DNA of 64,000 nt from Ditylenchus dipsaci (taxonomy: Eukaryota; Nematoda; Chromadorea; Rhabditida; Anguinidae). Shown piece after piece: positions 1 through 11,400 of this stretch. The stretch lies in contig SADC01000147.1 of assembly GCA_004194705.1 (NCBI GenBank), forward strand, positions 310,001 through 374,000, in the 5' to 3' direction. Positions within the stretch are counted from its first letter, which is position 1; every line of letters begins with the position of its first letter. The notes under the pieces were generated by a model. The model saw only the letters and a program-made list of their open reading frames with translations, had not been told where the DNA came from and searched no databases. The position numbers were made by a program, and so were the translations under genes.

Positions 1-1100
1 CGAGCTGTATTGCATATGAAACCGTGAGTAAGTTTTAGCTATTAAACTGTAACTGCTATTTGTAAATAAGTGTTAACTAGGAAAGTATAAACTGTAAATC
101 TGTGCTTGAAATTTGAGTAACTATACACTCGATTTATGCAAAGCGTATTTTTTAAAATAGTTTTCCATTTTTAATTATTTTGTTATTGTAAATTTTTAAT
201 TTTATCTTTTACAAATCAATTTCAAACAGTTTCTTGAGCAATCTCTACTTTTAATCAGTTTCTCCTTGAAATGATTTCACTAGCAATCTTAGCAGGTTAA
301 AAGAGAAGCCTAGCTAGAAAATACACCACCAACCAACTGTTGTTGTTGACTATATAGGCAGAAAGGAGAAGGAGAATTTCAGCAAAGTAGAGAAGCAGCA
401 GCCACTGTGTCGTTGGATAGTTGTGTGTGTGTGGGGATTGGTGGTACTTGGACGCCAGGTTTCTTTGGCCACATCTTCTTTTCCCCTTCTGCCAAGCTTA
501 GGCCTGTGTAGTATTTCCTGAGTGAATGTAGTGGTTGGCTGACTGGGTGCACCACAATCCCGCACCACCACATCAGAACAATGTGAACAAATATAGTGGA
601 GAAGGCTACAGCGCTGTGGTGCCCTTTGTTTCCTTTTCCCCTCTTTTCTTTGCCTTTGTAATCTGTGCGTGATGTGTATGTAGGTGGTGGTGTCTCAGAT
701 AATCTAGTTTTCTGCTTCTCTAGTCTTTCTTCATTGCATCGTTGCTGTGAATGTGGTTTTGCAAGTTTTTAAATTATTTAGCTGTAAATGAATAACAATA
801 TTCCATAGTGACTCTGTTTTGTTTTATCAACTTCTTGAGTACAGTCAACCCTTGAATTAGCGATACCTTTAAGGGCTGGGGCTGGACTAGGTATGTGGTA
901 CTGGCCCCGAACGGCTGGGAATGATGGTTTAAAGCCGTTTTAACTGCCGAAAACAATAGAAAATAAAAGATAGAAAGCTAGTGGTGAAGCACTTTAAAAA
1001 AACATTATTAACTAAATATGACTTTTTGCCTTGGGGACCACAGTAGACCAACCTAAAGAGGTATCCAGATACTTTAGAAGATCAAAACCACTTCATTTAA
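1..1100. other. Non-coding AT-rich flank
   Basis: I see no supported gene here. Positions 300-760 are less AT-rich, with short GT and AG runs (for example the GT run near 421-434). They resemble similar GT/GA-rich blocks at 3.11-3.30 kb and 7.25-7.65 kb, which could be untranslated exons or regulatory DNA, but no splice-compatible reading frame supports coding. Confidence 0.4.
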
Positions 1101-1102
1101 GG

Positions 1103-1226
1103 GCATTCTGCCCCGTTTTGGTCACTGGGGCTGAGCAAAAAGATCTCTTTATGCATTTTTGATCACGAGTGTTCTCGTAATCATGTCTAAAGTAAGTGAG
1201 TGCGCGCATATCGAACTCTCAAGCCC
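1103..1226 (+). repeat. Dispersed repeat family R1, copy 1
   Basis: About 120 bp beginning with a GTTTTGGTCACTGG-like phrase and ending in GTAAGTGAGTGCGCGCAT followed by AAGCCCCCTGCG. Close copies in the same orientation lie at about 27,166-27,300 and 28,888-29,010. The copies share order and spacing but no terminal inverted repeats are visible, so the class is unknown. Confidence 0.6.
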
Positions 1227-1507
1227 CCTGCGATGCATTCGGGTCTTCGGTCTCAGATACCCTCCATACCTAGAGTACCTTCTTCCACGTAAATTTTACT
1301 AAAAAGTACTCTAAACATCATTTCCGGTCGTTTGGAGCTGGCACCACATACCGTGATTTAGCCGGGACTGGGTAAAAGGTATCTTTGAATCGCGAATTGA
1401 ATTGTGTTAGAAACTAAGTTAAAAAATCCGTATAGAAGTTCAATAATTAAGATTATTTTCGAATTGGTGGGGGACAACCATTGTCGGAGACGGCAATAGC
1501 CCTTTAA

Positions 1508-1828
1508 AGGACCATACTTGTTGATGACAATAGGAATTTGGCAAATTCAAATGCGCGCTGGACACTTTTTTCACTCCGGAATCATTTTTTTAATTGTTTA
1601 TTACATATTAACAATAATGTTGCGCAGATGCGGAAATCGAACCTGAGACTGACTTACATTACACCACGCTGCTATACCACCTAGTCACCTAGGCCACTTA
1701 CACAAACACTGTTTTTTATTTTGATATACCGGCAGTACATTACTCAAAAAGCATTTATGGAGTGAAAAAAGTGTCCCGCGCGCATTTGAATTTGCCAAAT
1801 TCCTATTGTCATCAACAAGTATGGTCCT
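1508..1828. mobile_element. TTAA foldback MITE with tRNA-like segment
   Basis: A 321-bp element with about 70-bp near-perfect terminal inverted repeats starting AGGACCATAC, flanked by TTAA on both sides (1504-1507 and 1829-1832). Between the arms, on the minus strand (about 1,625-1,690), lies a tRNA-like stretch with an A-box-like TGGTATAGCAGCG and a B-box-like GGTTCGATTTCC. Termini and duplication match the other TTAA foldbacks at 11.6, 27.5 and 31.9 kb. It has no coding capacity and is presumably mobilised in trans. Confidence 0.75.
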
Positions 1829-2185
1829 TTAAGTGTAAAATATTTTTCCGTTTACATGCGTATTATACAGGTTTCAAAAAAGGGTAGTCGGAATAAATGT
1901 GTCGAGTGCTTCTGCAGCCTAATTTCATTGTTATACGTTTCTATTAGAGGCGATTGAAAAATTAAAGCTAGCGTTGAAATCTAACTAAGGCTCCACCTAA
2001 GTTTGTTGTTTGTTAATCCGAAAAATGATTCCGAATTCAAAAGAGAATATAAATTTACATTTAGGAGATTTTTGGCTCTATCCCTTAACACTGGAATCCC
2101 TGATGGTCCTAAGAGCACATCCTGGTGCAGCATTCCAGGCTGGATACGACAGTGAAAAAATTTAAAGAAAAATCACTGCAGCATA

Positions 2186-2440
2186 TTCTCTATTAAAGGC
2201 CCCGGGGACTTTATTTTTCAACCCTTAAAAGTCGGAAAAAATTTGGTTCGATTTCGAGATTTTCGGTTGCTCAACTAAAATCTGAAAAGTGGAATTAGGT
2301 AAACTTGTACTAACTAAAATACGCAAAAAAACAGATTTGCAAAATTATTTTTCTGGGCTGAGATTAGGTTATCAGCTGGCGTTTTTTCCTTTATAAAAGA
2401 GGATGCCTTTAATAGAGAGGGGAAATAGAGAATATACGGT
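2186..2440. mobile_element. Degenerate pogo-like MITE (CCGTATTCTC family)
   Basis: Internal text such as CTTTATTTTTCAACCC, CTCAACTAAAATCTGAAAAGTGG and GGCTGAGAT matches the MITEs at 29,574-29,815 and 46,511-46,692. It ends near AGAGAATATACGGTATT, a variant of the family's inverted terminus. The short open frame at 2,403-2,606 overlaps its edge and has no recognisable similarity. Confidence 0.5.
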
Positions 2441-2449
2441 ATTTGCGGG

Positions 2450-4086
2450 TCAGCTGCGCCTACGTACCGAGTCAAGATTTTCGCTTATGAAACTTCAAGA
2501 AGGCAGATCTCATCAATTTCTATTATCAAGTACAGTAATTTATAATTTAAAAAAGCGCATATTAGAGCTTTCTGATGAGATAATCCCATACACGAAAATG
2601 ATCTAAGTGAAAAACTGTACCAGAATAAAAAAGCTGTTATGATCATCCTACTTTCCCGTGCTAGAAATACAAGCTGACCACACTAGATTCTTTGATACTA
2701 AAACCAAAACAGTCCGTTATTAAGAAAAGCAAGCGTAAGAATGAGAGCATAAATTACCGGCAAGTCACGACAGATCCAAGCACAAAACTGAAAATGGTTT
2801 CAAAACTGTTCGAAGCCTAAAAAGTCACAAAAAAACAACAGGGGACCAAGGCCGAAAGGTCACTGATATCGGGATAGAGCCGATTTTGTGACCAAACTCA
2901 CCAAATTCACTTAAATGTTTTTCGTCACGTATAGATAAAAAATGGTACTTGTGCCGTTGGGTGCCTTACCCATTAAAAAACACAAAACAAACTGTTTTGC
3001 AACTTTTATTGGTATGCATTTTATCCATCAAGATTGGCCAAAGTCATACTTTGTATCTGTTTTTAGTTGCAGGTGCTGAGCAGTAATCTGGTGTGTGCAA
3101 AACTCCAGTTAAGCTAATATATGAAGCAGGAGGCTCGAGAGAGCTGGTGAGAAGGGTGCAAAGAGTTTTGGATGTGAGTCTTGTCGGTTTTTTCTTTTTT
3201 CTCCTCTAGCCTTTTGTTGTGAGTAGTAATAGTAGAAGGAGCCCAGAGTAGAACACAAGAGTACCAGCCAGCACCACTCTCTTTGCAATCCGCACACACA
3301 TCGAAGATAGAAAACCGACGACAGATGGCTGATAATGAAAGAGTGTTTCTTCTTTGGAGAATGTACGCAACTAACTAAGAAGTCCTTGCAAGATAGATAG
3401 CGCTGTTTTTTTAAGAAAGAAACTCTTATCTAACACAAAGCACTACTTCTGCGCTTTTTGGAGACATTTTCTAACCAAAAAGTTACTAGCCTTCACTTAA
3501 TTTTGCATTTTTGCTCTCTACCACCCATGGACCTCAAAAATATCATCAAAGCTTTCTGTAATTAATTCACAGTTAACGAGTTCATAGTTAGGGCAAATTC
3601 ATAGTAAACGCTAGTTAATTGAAAATTATAACTTTTATAATTACATTATAATAGTATAGTACTACAAGAATTATATAATTACTCCACAGACAATGAGGAA
3701 GAACATTTCCAAGCTTTAATTTTTTACGAGGAGGAAGGATTCTTTGAAGAGGAAGAAGTAGAGAACGGATGAAAAAGAGCTGGTAATCTGGCGGTTTTGG
3801 AGAAACGACCTTGCTGTGAATATTCAGATGGAGGCAGTGGAGTGGAGTTTGTTATCGGTATAAGGGGTGGATCGGGTGCGAATGACATGACCAAGGGAAG
3901 GATGAGAATGCGGCTAAGCCTGATACAGAAAGTGATCAAACAGTTCCAGTAGATGCAGTCCTGCTTAATACTCCTCTTATATTTTTGTGAAAGTATTTTC
4001 TTTAGCTATTAGGTTGTTTTTAACTATTAAAGTTTATTTGAAACATTTTATTGAAAAAAACTTTTGTGAATAGCTGTTTCCTGATA
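2450..4086. other. Intergenic, no gene recognised
   Basis: There are only short frames in low-complexity DNA. A GA-rich block at 3.12-3.30 kb yields overlapping minus-strand frames with no domain-like composition. No long inverted repeat was noticed. Confidence 0.4.
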
Positions 4087-5219
4087 CAGTTAACTCTCTC
4101 TCTCGATAAGGCACTTCCACCATAAAGTACACCTTTATATAAGGCACGGCAATTTTCGCTCATTTGGTCAGGAGTCGAAAACTCTCTATACAGTCAACCC
4201 CGCTATAGTGACACCCCTCGGGACCGGCCTTGGGGTGTCACCATAGCGAGGGTGTCACTGTAGTGAGGGTTTTCAAAAAATTTTTTTAAAAGTGTCACTA
4301 TATCGAAGGTTTAGCAAATGGTAATACAGTCACCTGTCGATTTTATGTATAAACCAAACGCTCATACCGTCTAGGGTCTAACACTTTTCAACCCAATTTT
4401 CAAAGTCTTTTGACAGTTCTGATGCGTCAGTATAATCTAAAACATGTAGATTTTGCTGGTCGAAGGTTAGTCAAGGAAACACTATAAATTCTCCATTTAG
4501 ACTCGCAATTCTGGAATTAACGTACACATTTTTTCAGGCTCTAAATTGATGGTTGCGGGCCTAAATAGCGAAATAATAGTGTTTCCTGAGAGAAAACCGA
4601 AATGAATAAATTTCATCAAAGCAGTCACAAGAATAATGCCGAGAAACTGCACTACAATTGCAAATATTAATCAAGACTCTAGGACATTTTTGAACTGTAC
4701 TACAGCTTTTCGGCATTATTTACATCATTGGGTTGAATATTGGCAGCAAAAACAAAGCAAAAACCACGTAATTAATATGGAAGAAATTCACGGAGAGCTC
4801 GAAATTGTTTTTAAAAGAACTTTCACTTAAAGTTGCAACTTTAATTAACAAAACTTGACATGCGTCACTATATCGAGGCTGTTTTTATTTGTTGGGACCG
4901 GCCTGAGGTGTCACTATAGCGAGGGTCTAGTCTAAGGCGTTTTAGACAAAAACAACCAAATCGTCTGCGAGGTGTCACTATAGCGAGGGTTGACTGTATA
5001 CATATAGTATTATGGAAGTCCGTGACGCTTTTTGTGTCTTTTTGAGTCGCGTTTGTCAACGTTTTCCTCACCCCTATGTATACGTAAATTCGATAGAGTT
5101 TTTCAAAGCACGCGATTAAGGCGCCGATAGGCGCCTGTTGACCCTAGTATAAGATACCCCTCTCTATAAGGTACGGTTAGGGTCGGTCCCCAGCCGTACC
5201 TTATAAAGAGAGTTGACTG
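4087..5219. mobile_element. Pogo/Tigger-like MITE, outer member of a nest
   Basis: The terminal inverted repeats read ACAGTTAACTCTCTCTC on the left and the complement of GAGAGTTGACTGTA on the right, with TA at both edges (4,085-4,086 and 5,220-5,221). Internal copies of a GGCACGG / CCGTACCTTATA phrase sit near each end. A second element of a related family occupies 4,191-4,996 inside it. CAGT(C/T)(A/G)A termini with TA duplications are typical of pogo/Tigger-type Tc1-mariner elements. It is non-autonomous. Confidence 0.7.
4191..4996. mobile_element. Pogo/Tigger-like MITE, nested insertion
   Basis: An 806-bp element with termini CAGTCAACCCCGCTATAG and its complement ending GGGTTGACTG, flanked by TA. 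GGTGTCACTATAGCGAGGG phrases recur near both ends. It holds a 64-codon frame at 4,636-4,830 that I cannot assign. It interrupts the element at 4,087-5,219, so it is the younger of the two. Confidence 0.75.
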
Positions 5220-5221
5220 TA

Positions 5222-6400
5222 TATAGTTCGAAAAATTGTGCAGAGCACACAGTGTGATATTAGCTCAGCCATATAAAAAATAAGCCACGGATGAGATCCT
5301 ACTCAGGCTGGATCGATTTTAAATTCAAAATTTAAAAGTTTAAATTAACCCAACATTTTCTAAATTTTTTTGCGTGATTGCTTGATAAAAAAACAAAAAA
5401 ATTTAATAAAAATATTTGTTTCTTTCTTTCTTTTTTGCTTTTGATAATTTGAATTTTGATTCTTATTATTCACCAGCTTCCTTCAAATTTGTGGCTTTAT
5501 TTTATCATCCGCCGGGAATCACAAAAATTTCAATAACTAGGTTGATCCATAACATAGTCTACACTCCTTGTATGTTTTTGCATTGTTTTACGCCTTCACA
5601 CTATCCTTCTTCATCAGCAAAACAACTTGAAGGCAACTAAAAGTAGGGCATTTCTAGTGCAGTTGGCCTGGCTTTTGATTACAGGCAAAGAGGAAATCTG
5701 TATCTGTGAGTAACTGACTCAGTTGACCCCCTCCCTCCTAATGCAAATACAGGCAATAGCTGTGGTAGGCCATACATTCGATAAGGCAGACAGTGGGAGT
5801 TATCTACAAAACAAGGGTCATCATCATCTAGCCAGCAACATCAGTGAAGTGCTGCTGTCCTCCTCCTGCTGCTGTTGTTGTTGTCAAAGGCAAGGCACTC
5901 CCTCATAATGAAGGCTATGCAGGAAGGAGGAGGAGAACACAACAAAAAGCCGTAACCACAGCAGCAATAGGAGGAGCAGATGTGATGCTTCTTTCCTCAC
6001 TTCCTTCAACCCAATCGATTCTGCTATGCTGATATTTCAGGATGGGTTTCGACAAGTTCCCAAAAGTCGCAGTTAAATCAAAGATAATCGACGTTTGAAA
6101 TACTCAGATATCTTTATCAAAAAAGATCTTCCCTGACTAGGCTTCGATAATTTGTTCCCCACATTTTGAAGTTTTTTTTTGCAGTTATCTCTGTTCAGTC
6201 TAGTTCACAAAAGTTTCAATGATCACGATTTCGTAATCGTTTTTGAGAATGACAACGTTTTCGCCAAAAAGACCCACGTTACTCGATACACCAAACATCT
6301 TATTTAAAAATAGGGTATTTCGCGGTTCTTACGGCAAACTGGTGCCAATTGCGAACAACGACATTAATTTTTTTTCAGACTAGGCTAACTAACTACCATA
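5222..6400. other. Intergenic, mixed low-complexity DNA
   Basis: A CTG/TTG microsatellite sits at about 5,862-5,884. The segment 5,700-6,030 is less repetitive than its surroundings and could be regulatory, but no conserved frame or splice pattern supports a gene. Confidence 0.35.
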
Positions 6401-6409
6401 TTTCTTCTA

Positions 6410-6955
6410 GAGTCAAACCTTGGGACCGGCCCTCAGGTAACGTTATATCGAGATGGCGTTATATGGAGGGTTCATTTGACTGAATTTTAGTCAAAGCTGA
6501 CCAAATTGGTCTCTTTTTGGATGGCGCTATATCGGGGTGGCGTTAAATCAAGGTTCAAATGTAATTACCACCCCTTGATTCAAAATCGTGTCCTTAGTGT
6601 GTTTTTGACATTGTTTTTGTGACTAAATTTTTGAAGATCGCTATGAGGCAAGTCCCTCCTCATTTTGTAGCCAGTGAGATGAGCTAAAAATCGGTGGTAA
6701 CTTCCTTGACAGAAGTCTTCGAAAAGTCGGTCAAAGATACAGTGCTAAAAACACGATTTTGAAACAGGGAGTGGAGAAGAGAAATTAGAAGAAATATGGT
6801 AACCAAAGACAAATGGCAAAAAGATTTCGAAATCTGAATCGAAAAATGTCAGTCCCTAGGCAGGAACGAACTTTTGGGGGTTCGTTATATCGAATCTAAC
6901 AAGCTAATTCACGGTCAAGATACGCCTCGGTAATTTCATTTGACTGTTGCTTTAA
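6410..6955. mobile_element. Degenerate pogo-like MITE
   Basis: The left end reads AGTCAAACCTTGGGACCGGC, with internal GGCGTTATATCGAGATGG-like phrases. The right part carries GAACTTTTGGGGGTTCGTTATATCGAA. This is the same ATATCGAG-containing family as the copies near 26,375-26,535 and 29,225-29,255. The boundaries are approximate. Confidence 0.5.
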
Positions 6956-6959
6956 CCTA

Positions 6960-8413
6960 TATCTTGCATATCAGCAGTAAAAGTGGGCTCTTTGTAAAGT
7001 TAGAAAGGAGATTCAGGTCATTTATATCATATTTTGTGAACTTCAAGCGAACAATCTGTTGATAGAGCATCAACTTTTTCACTGCCTTCTATCGCTTTTC
7101 CCTTTCTTTCTACTTAAATGCATAAGAAAACAATGTGGTTGATTTGTCTCTATCTTAATCCCTGTCCCCTGATCAACAATCCATCCTTTCTAGCCAAAAC
7201 TTCAGTCGATCCTCCCGAGTTAGCCAGTCAGCCAGTTAAACTATGGAGACTAGTGCTGGAGATGGTTGAAGGCTAGGCCACTGCAGACAGTTAGACATAA
7301 AAAGGGCAGAGACTGAGAGGAGAGAAGCCTCAACAATGAAGGAAGGGGCAGCCTCCTTTTGCCTTCATTGGAGGGGTGGTTGTGAAGGGTGGTGGCTGGG
7401 GTGGTGTGGCTGTAGTGTCTTCTGTCCCCTTGGTTGTTGTCATCGACGTTTCCCCTTCTTTGCTGGGAGTAGTGATGTTGATTCGGTGGATGGCTGAGAG
7501 AGGCACTTGAGAGCAGCAGCCAGCAGATGTGTGTGCGTATATGCACATCTGCTGTATTCAGCGTTATCAGCGGAGATGGCTAGGGTGGGGTGTGTGCATT
7601 TGTGTTGATTTAGATGATTCTGCTCTTTTTCTGAGTAAAGCAATGGTGGGTGTATGTGTGTATGGTTGAAATGTGTGTGGATTCTTTAAGAAGTTGCCTT
7701 CCAATTGGTTGGAATAGAAAGATGACTTTAGCCATCAAGATAGCATCTGTCACTCATTTTGTGTGTAATTTTTAAGAAACACAAATTTATGAATGTTTTT
7801 TATGCTGTTAATTTTGCAATCTATTTCTTCAATATGACTTACCGATTCTTCACAGTCAACTAATCTCACAGTTAATTTTTTTCACAGTTAACCACTTCTA
7901 AAATAAACTCTTTATACAGGGCCAATCGAAACTACATCGACGTTTTTTTTAAATCGTATTTTTAAGTTATACTTTGCCACTTGCTCCTAACCATGACATA
8001 TCTCAGAATTAGCTGAGACTCTTAGCTACATTTTGGTGTGTAACATGATTAGCAGGCAGCAGTAAAATAAAGGTCAAAAACACAATTTCGAGCAATAAAA
8101 TAAAGAAATAAATGTCGGTATTATTTTGACTGGCACTGTGTATAATCAAGGGTGGTATTTAATTCTGCCTCTGATTCTGAAAAATGCTACCTGATTTTGG
8201 AAAGATGCCGAGTAATTTTTTTTGTCATTTCCATAAAAAAATTAGGGCGCAATTTTCCATAAATTAATGAGCAAGATTAAGTATAACCCTATAATAAACG
8301 CTTCTACAGTTAACTTTTTTCACAGTAAGCAACTACTATTCATGTATTAATCATCGTTCATATAAATTTTTGCCCTTTGCCTAAAATTTTCGCCCTAACC
8401 ATTTTTTGGTTTT
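6960..8413. other. Upstream region of the zinc-finger gene
   Basis: No gene was recognised. A GT/GG-rich block at 7,250-7,660 gives several overlapping minus-strand frames of 67-98 codons that look like composition artefacts. Its position 0.8-1.2 kb upstream of the zinc-finger gene would fit a promoter or enhancer, but that is inference only. Confidence 0.35.
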
Positions 8414-8415
8414 AG
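8408..8415 (+). promoter_or_regulatory. Probable SL trans-splice acceptor, zinc-finger gene
   Basis: TTGGTTTTAG lies 35 nt upstream of the start codon at 8,450, with no donor or coding exon recognised upstream. The same arrangement precedes the other host genes in this window. Confidence 0.5.
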
Positions 8416-8449
8416 TTACTTTATTTTATCTACTTGCCTTTCGCCCACT

Positions 8450-11400
8450 ATGTTCGGCAACAATGGTGGGAGCAACAATCCCTCCTCTAATCATCTCATG
8501 CAAATGCAAAGACTAGCAATGCAGGCCAACCGAAACCAACGAACGAACAATTTTAACTACAGCCAGAACAACCAAAACAGCAATGATGTGAGACTTTCGT
8601 CATTACCGCCAATAATCTTTTTTCAAAAACCAATTATATTTTATTGTTTTCAAAATAATCCTTCATCAAAATCAGCTATTTTTAGCCGTCCACCAACAAT
8701 TGCGGCAACAATGACATGGACAACTTCAACAACATGTGGAATTCAAGACCTACCCACAGCAGTCACAACAATCCAATGGAAAATGGCAACAATTTCGGCA
8801 TGTATGGAGTGGTGGTAGTGGACAAAATCAGATGCTGTCCCATGCTCAAAATGCGGCCACTATCAACCAAACATATATGAACGCTGGAGCTGCTGGAAAT
8901 GGACCTCAAATGCGTGCACCTTATGTAAGTCATTCTCGCGTGAGTTCATGGCGTGTGACTTTCCGAAAGTGATTCGAACAGAAGTAGTCTTAAATGCGAA
9001 CAAATTACCGTGCTTCCAGAACTATTGGCATTAGACGATAGTTAAAACAATAGAAGAGAATTGAAAATCGCCCCATCTATACATTTGCCCTGTTTTAAGG
9101 TCTCAAAAAAATTATTCACTTTACGAAGCCTACACTTAACTATAGTTACACTTAATAATTTTTATAATAAAGTTTCTTACAGATATTCAAATGCCCAGAG
9201 TGTAGCTTGCTGAAAAATTCGTGCGATGATTTGGAGGTATTACTCAGATTTATGAAAAGCTTATTCTTAATTTCCGCTTTTCAGATCCACATCAAAACAG
9301 AGCACTTGAATTGGCTGCCTTTTAACTGCCCGTTGTGCACAGCTTGTCGGGCTTCAGATAGTCAAATGCGAGAGCATATACACAGTTCCCACAAGAAAAA
9401 TGACAACAAGGTTGGGTGAATTTTAATTTTTTATATAAAATAAGAAAATTTGTTGACAGTTAACTACCGTAATTCTCCTCTTAACCAATATAATTTGTTC
9501 AGTATTATTATCTGGACAATCCAATGGCCAAGCGAATGTTGCAGGAGATGATGGATCGTGCCTTGTTCAGGTATATTATGAAATATATATATTAATTTCA
9601 AAAACAATCTCCTGTTTTAGTGCCTCATCTCACGCAGCCAGCCAAGCTGCCCGTCAACGCAACCATTTCCCTAACACAAACAATAACCAGTTCCCGAACA
9701 ATTCCTCTACCAACCAATTCCCCTCCTCCAACAACAACAACAACTTCAACAACGGTTTTTCTAACAACACAGCTACTTCTCCAACTAGTTCAGCAGAAAT
9801 GTTGGACCGCTATTTACAGTCTACCAAGAGGAATAGATTGCCTGGTCAAATAAATCCAAGTCTTGGGCGCAGAAACTCTAACGACTTTAGAAGGGAGGAC
9901 AAAGGTGGTGCAAGTTCTCATTCGCCAAACAACAACCGGGACGAGGATGAAATGATGCCCATGAATTCAGTCAACGGTAATGCCCTTGGTGTTACTGTGC
10001 TCACCAAAAAGTAAGCTATTGTGTAAAAAACGTATATATATATATATTGTATAAGAAAAAACTACATGACAGGAAGAAAAACCACGGTTTTCCAGGGTCT
10101 AATCCTCGGACGGAACGGCCGACGGCCGGTCCGTCCAAGGCCGTCCTTCACTAGATCGAACCAATTTCGGACAAATTAACTTTACACACTATTTTTTCTA
10201 AAACCAAATGATTACTGTAAGTAAAAAAGCTGCCGTATTTCCTGCCGTATAGAGCAGCATGCCGCTCTATTTTTCAAACTCCTAAAAATTGTTAATGAAA
10301 AATGGCCTTATTTTTGGATTCCTAGTCAAAAATAGGGGGTGGACCTGTATCAGAGGAAATACGGTGTTTTAGGAAACAGTCAGCTGTGAGAATAGTCGGC
10401 GAAGATAACCAAAAAATCAATTTGTTGAAGGACCATCGCCGTTGATGAGAATGGCAATTTAGAGTTTTGGAATTCGCGGGGAGACACTAAGCCTAAGCCT
10501 AAGGCCTAATCTTAAACCTTGTGCGGTGAATTTTCACTTGATTTTTCACTTTTTTATGTCACAGGTTCGACATCATCTTCCTGCATGTTTTATTTTTTCT
10601 AGATTCTTGAAAAAATACTATCCAGGTCGTTTGAGTACCCTTCAGAGAGCTTAAAGCACCATCCTGATAGTTAGAGCAGCATACAAGTGGTTCGGGTACC
10701 ATCCAGGTGGTTAGAGCCTATCCGGATAATGCAAGCAATATTTGGATGGTTCGTGTACCATCCAGGTGTTTGGGTAGCATCCAAATGATTTGGTACCATC
10801 CAGATGGTACGGATACAATTTAGATGGTTTTGGTGGTATAAGGTGGATACTACCCTTAAACAGTCATATAACTTGATGTCTGAAGGCAAAAATTCAAATT
10901 TTGGTAAAAAAAGTTAAAAATAACGACTTTCCCTTCAAGACAACAACATAAAAACAATAAAAAAATATAAAAAAATGACCCAAGTGCACTTTTTTTAACA
11001 TTTTTAACACATCTATGAACATTTTCAGATCATCCACAGCCGAGGATCTCTTAGCAAAACTGCAGGACAACGTCAACACCAAAGAAATAGATGATTCTCA
11101 GGAAAGTTCTGTCACAGAGGGACCTAACAATATGTTGGACGAAAGCATGTTTGCTGACACTAATGAAATCGTCGATGATGAAACGAATAACCAGCTCTCT
11201 CAAATATTTGGGAACAACATCAAGTCAGAGTTTGATCTATCGTCCATGGACAATCTAAGTTCGACCACTACTTCACTGCTGCGTCAAACTATGAATCCCA
11301 ATGATGGTTTGGACGATGGTATTAACAACATGGATGCCCTCCAGAATGTTTCTGCCATGTTTTCTGTCAATCAGAGAGAGTCCGGCGGAGACTATGGTCA

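Noticed and set aside
4636..4830. 64-codon frame in the nested MITE as a transposase
   Set aside because: Too short and without HTH or DDE motifs.
7250..7660. 98-codon and shorter minus-strand frames upstream of the zinc-finger gene
   Set aside because: Three overlapping frames are open together because of GT-rich composition, and none has splice sites or recognisable motifs.
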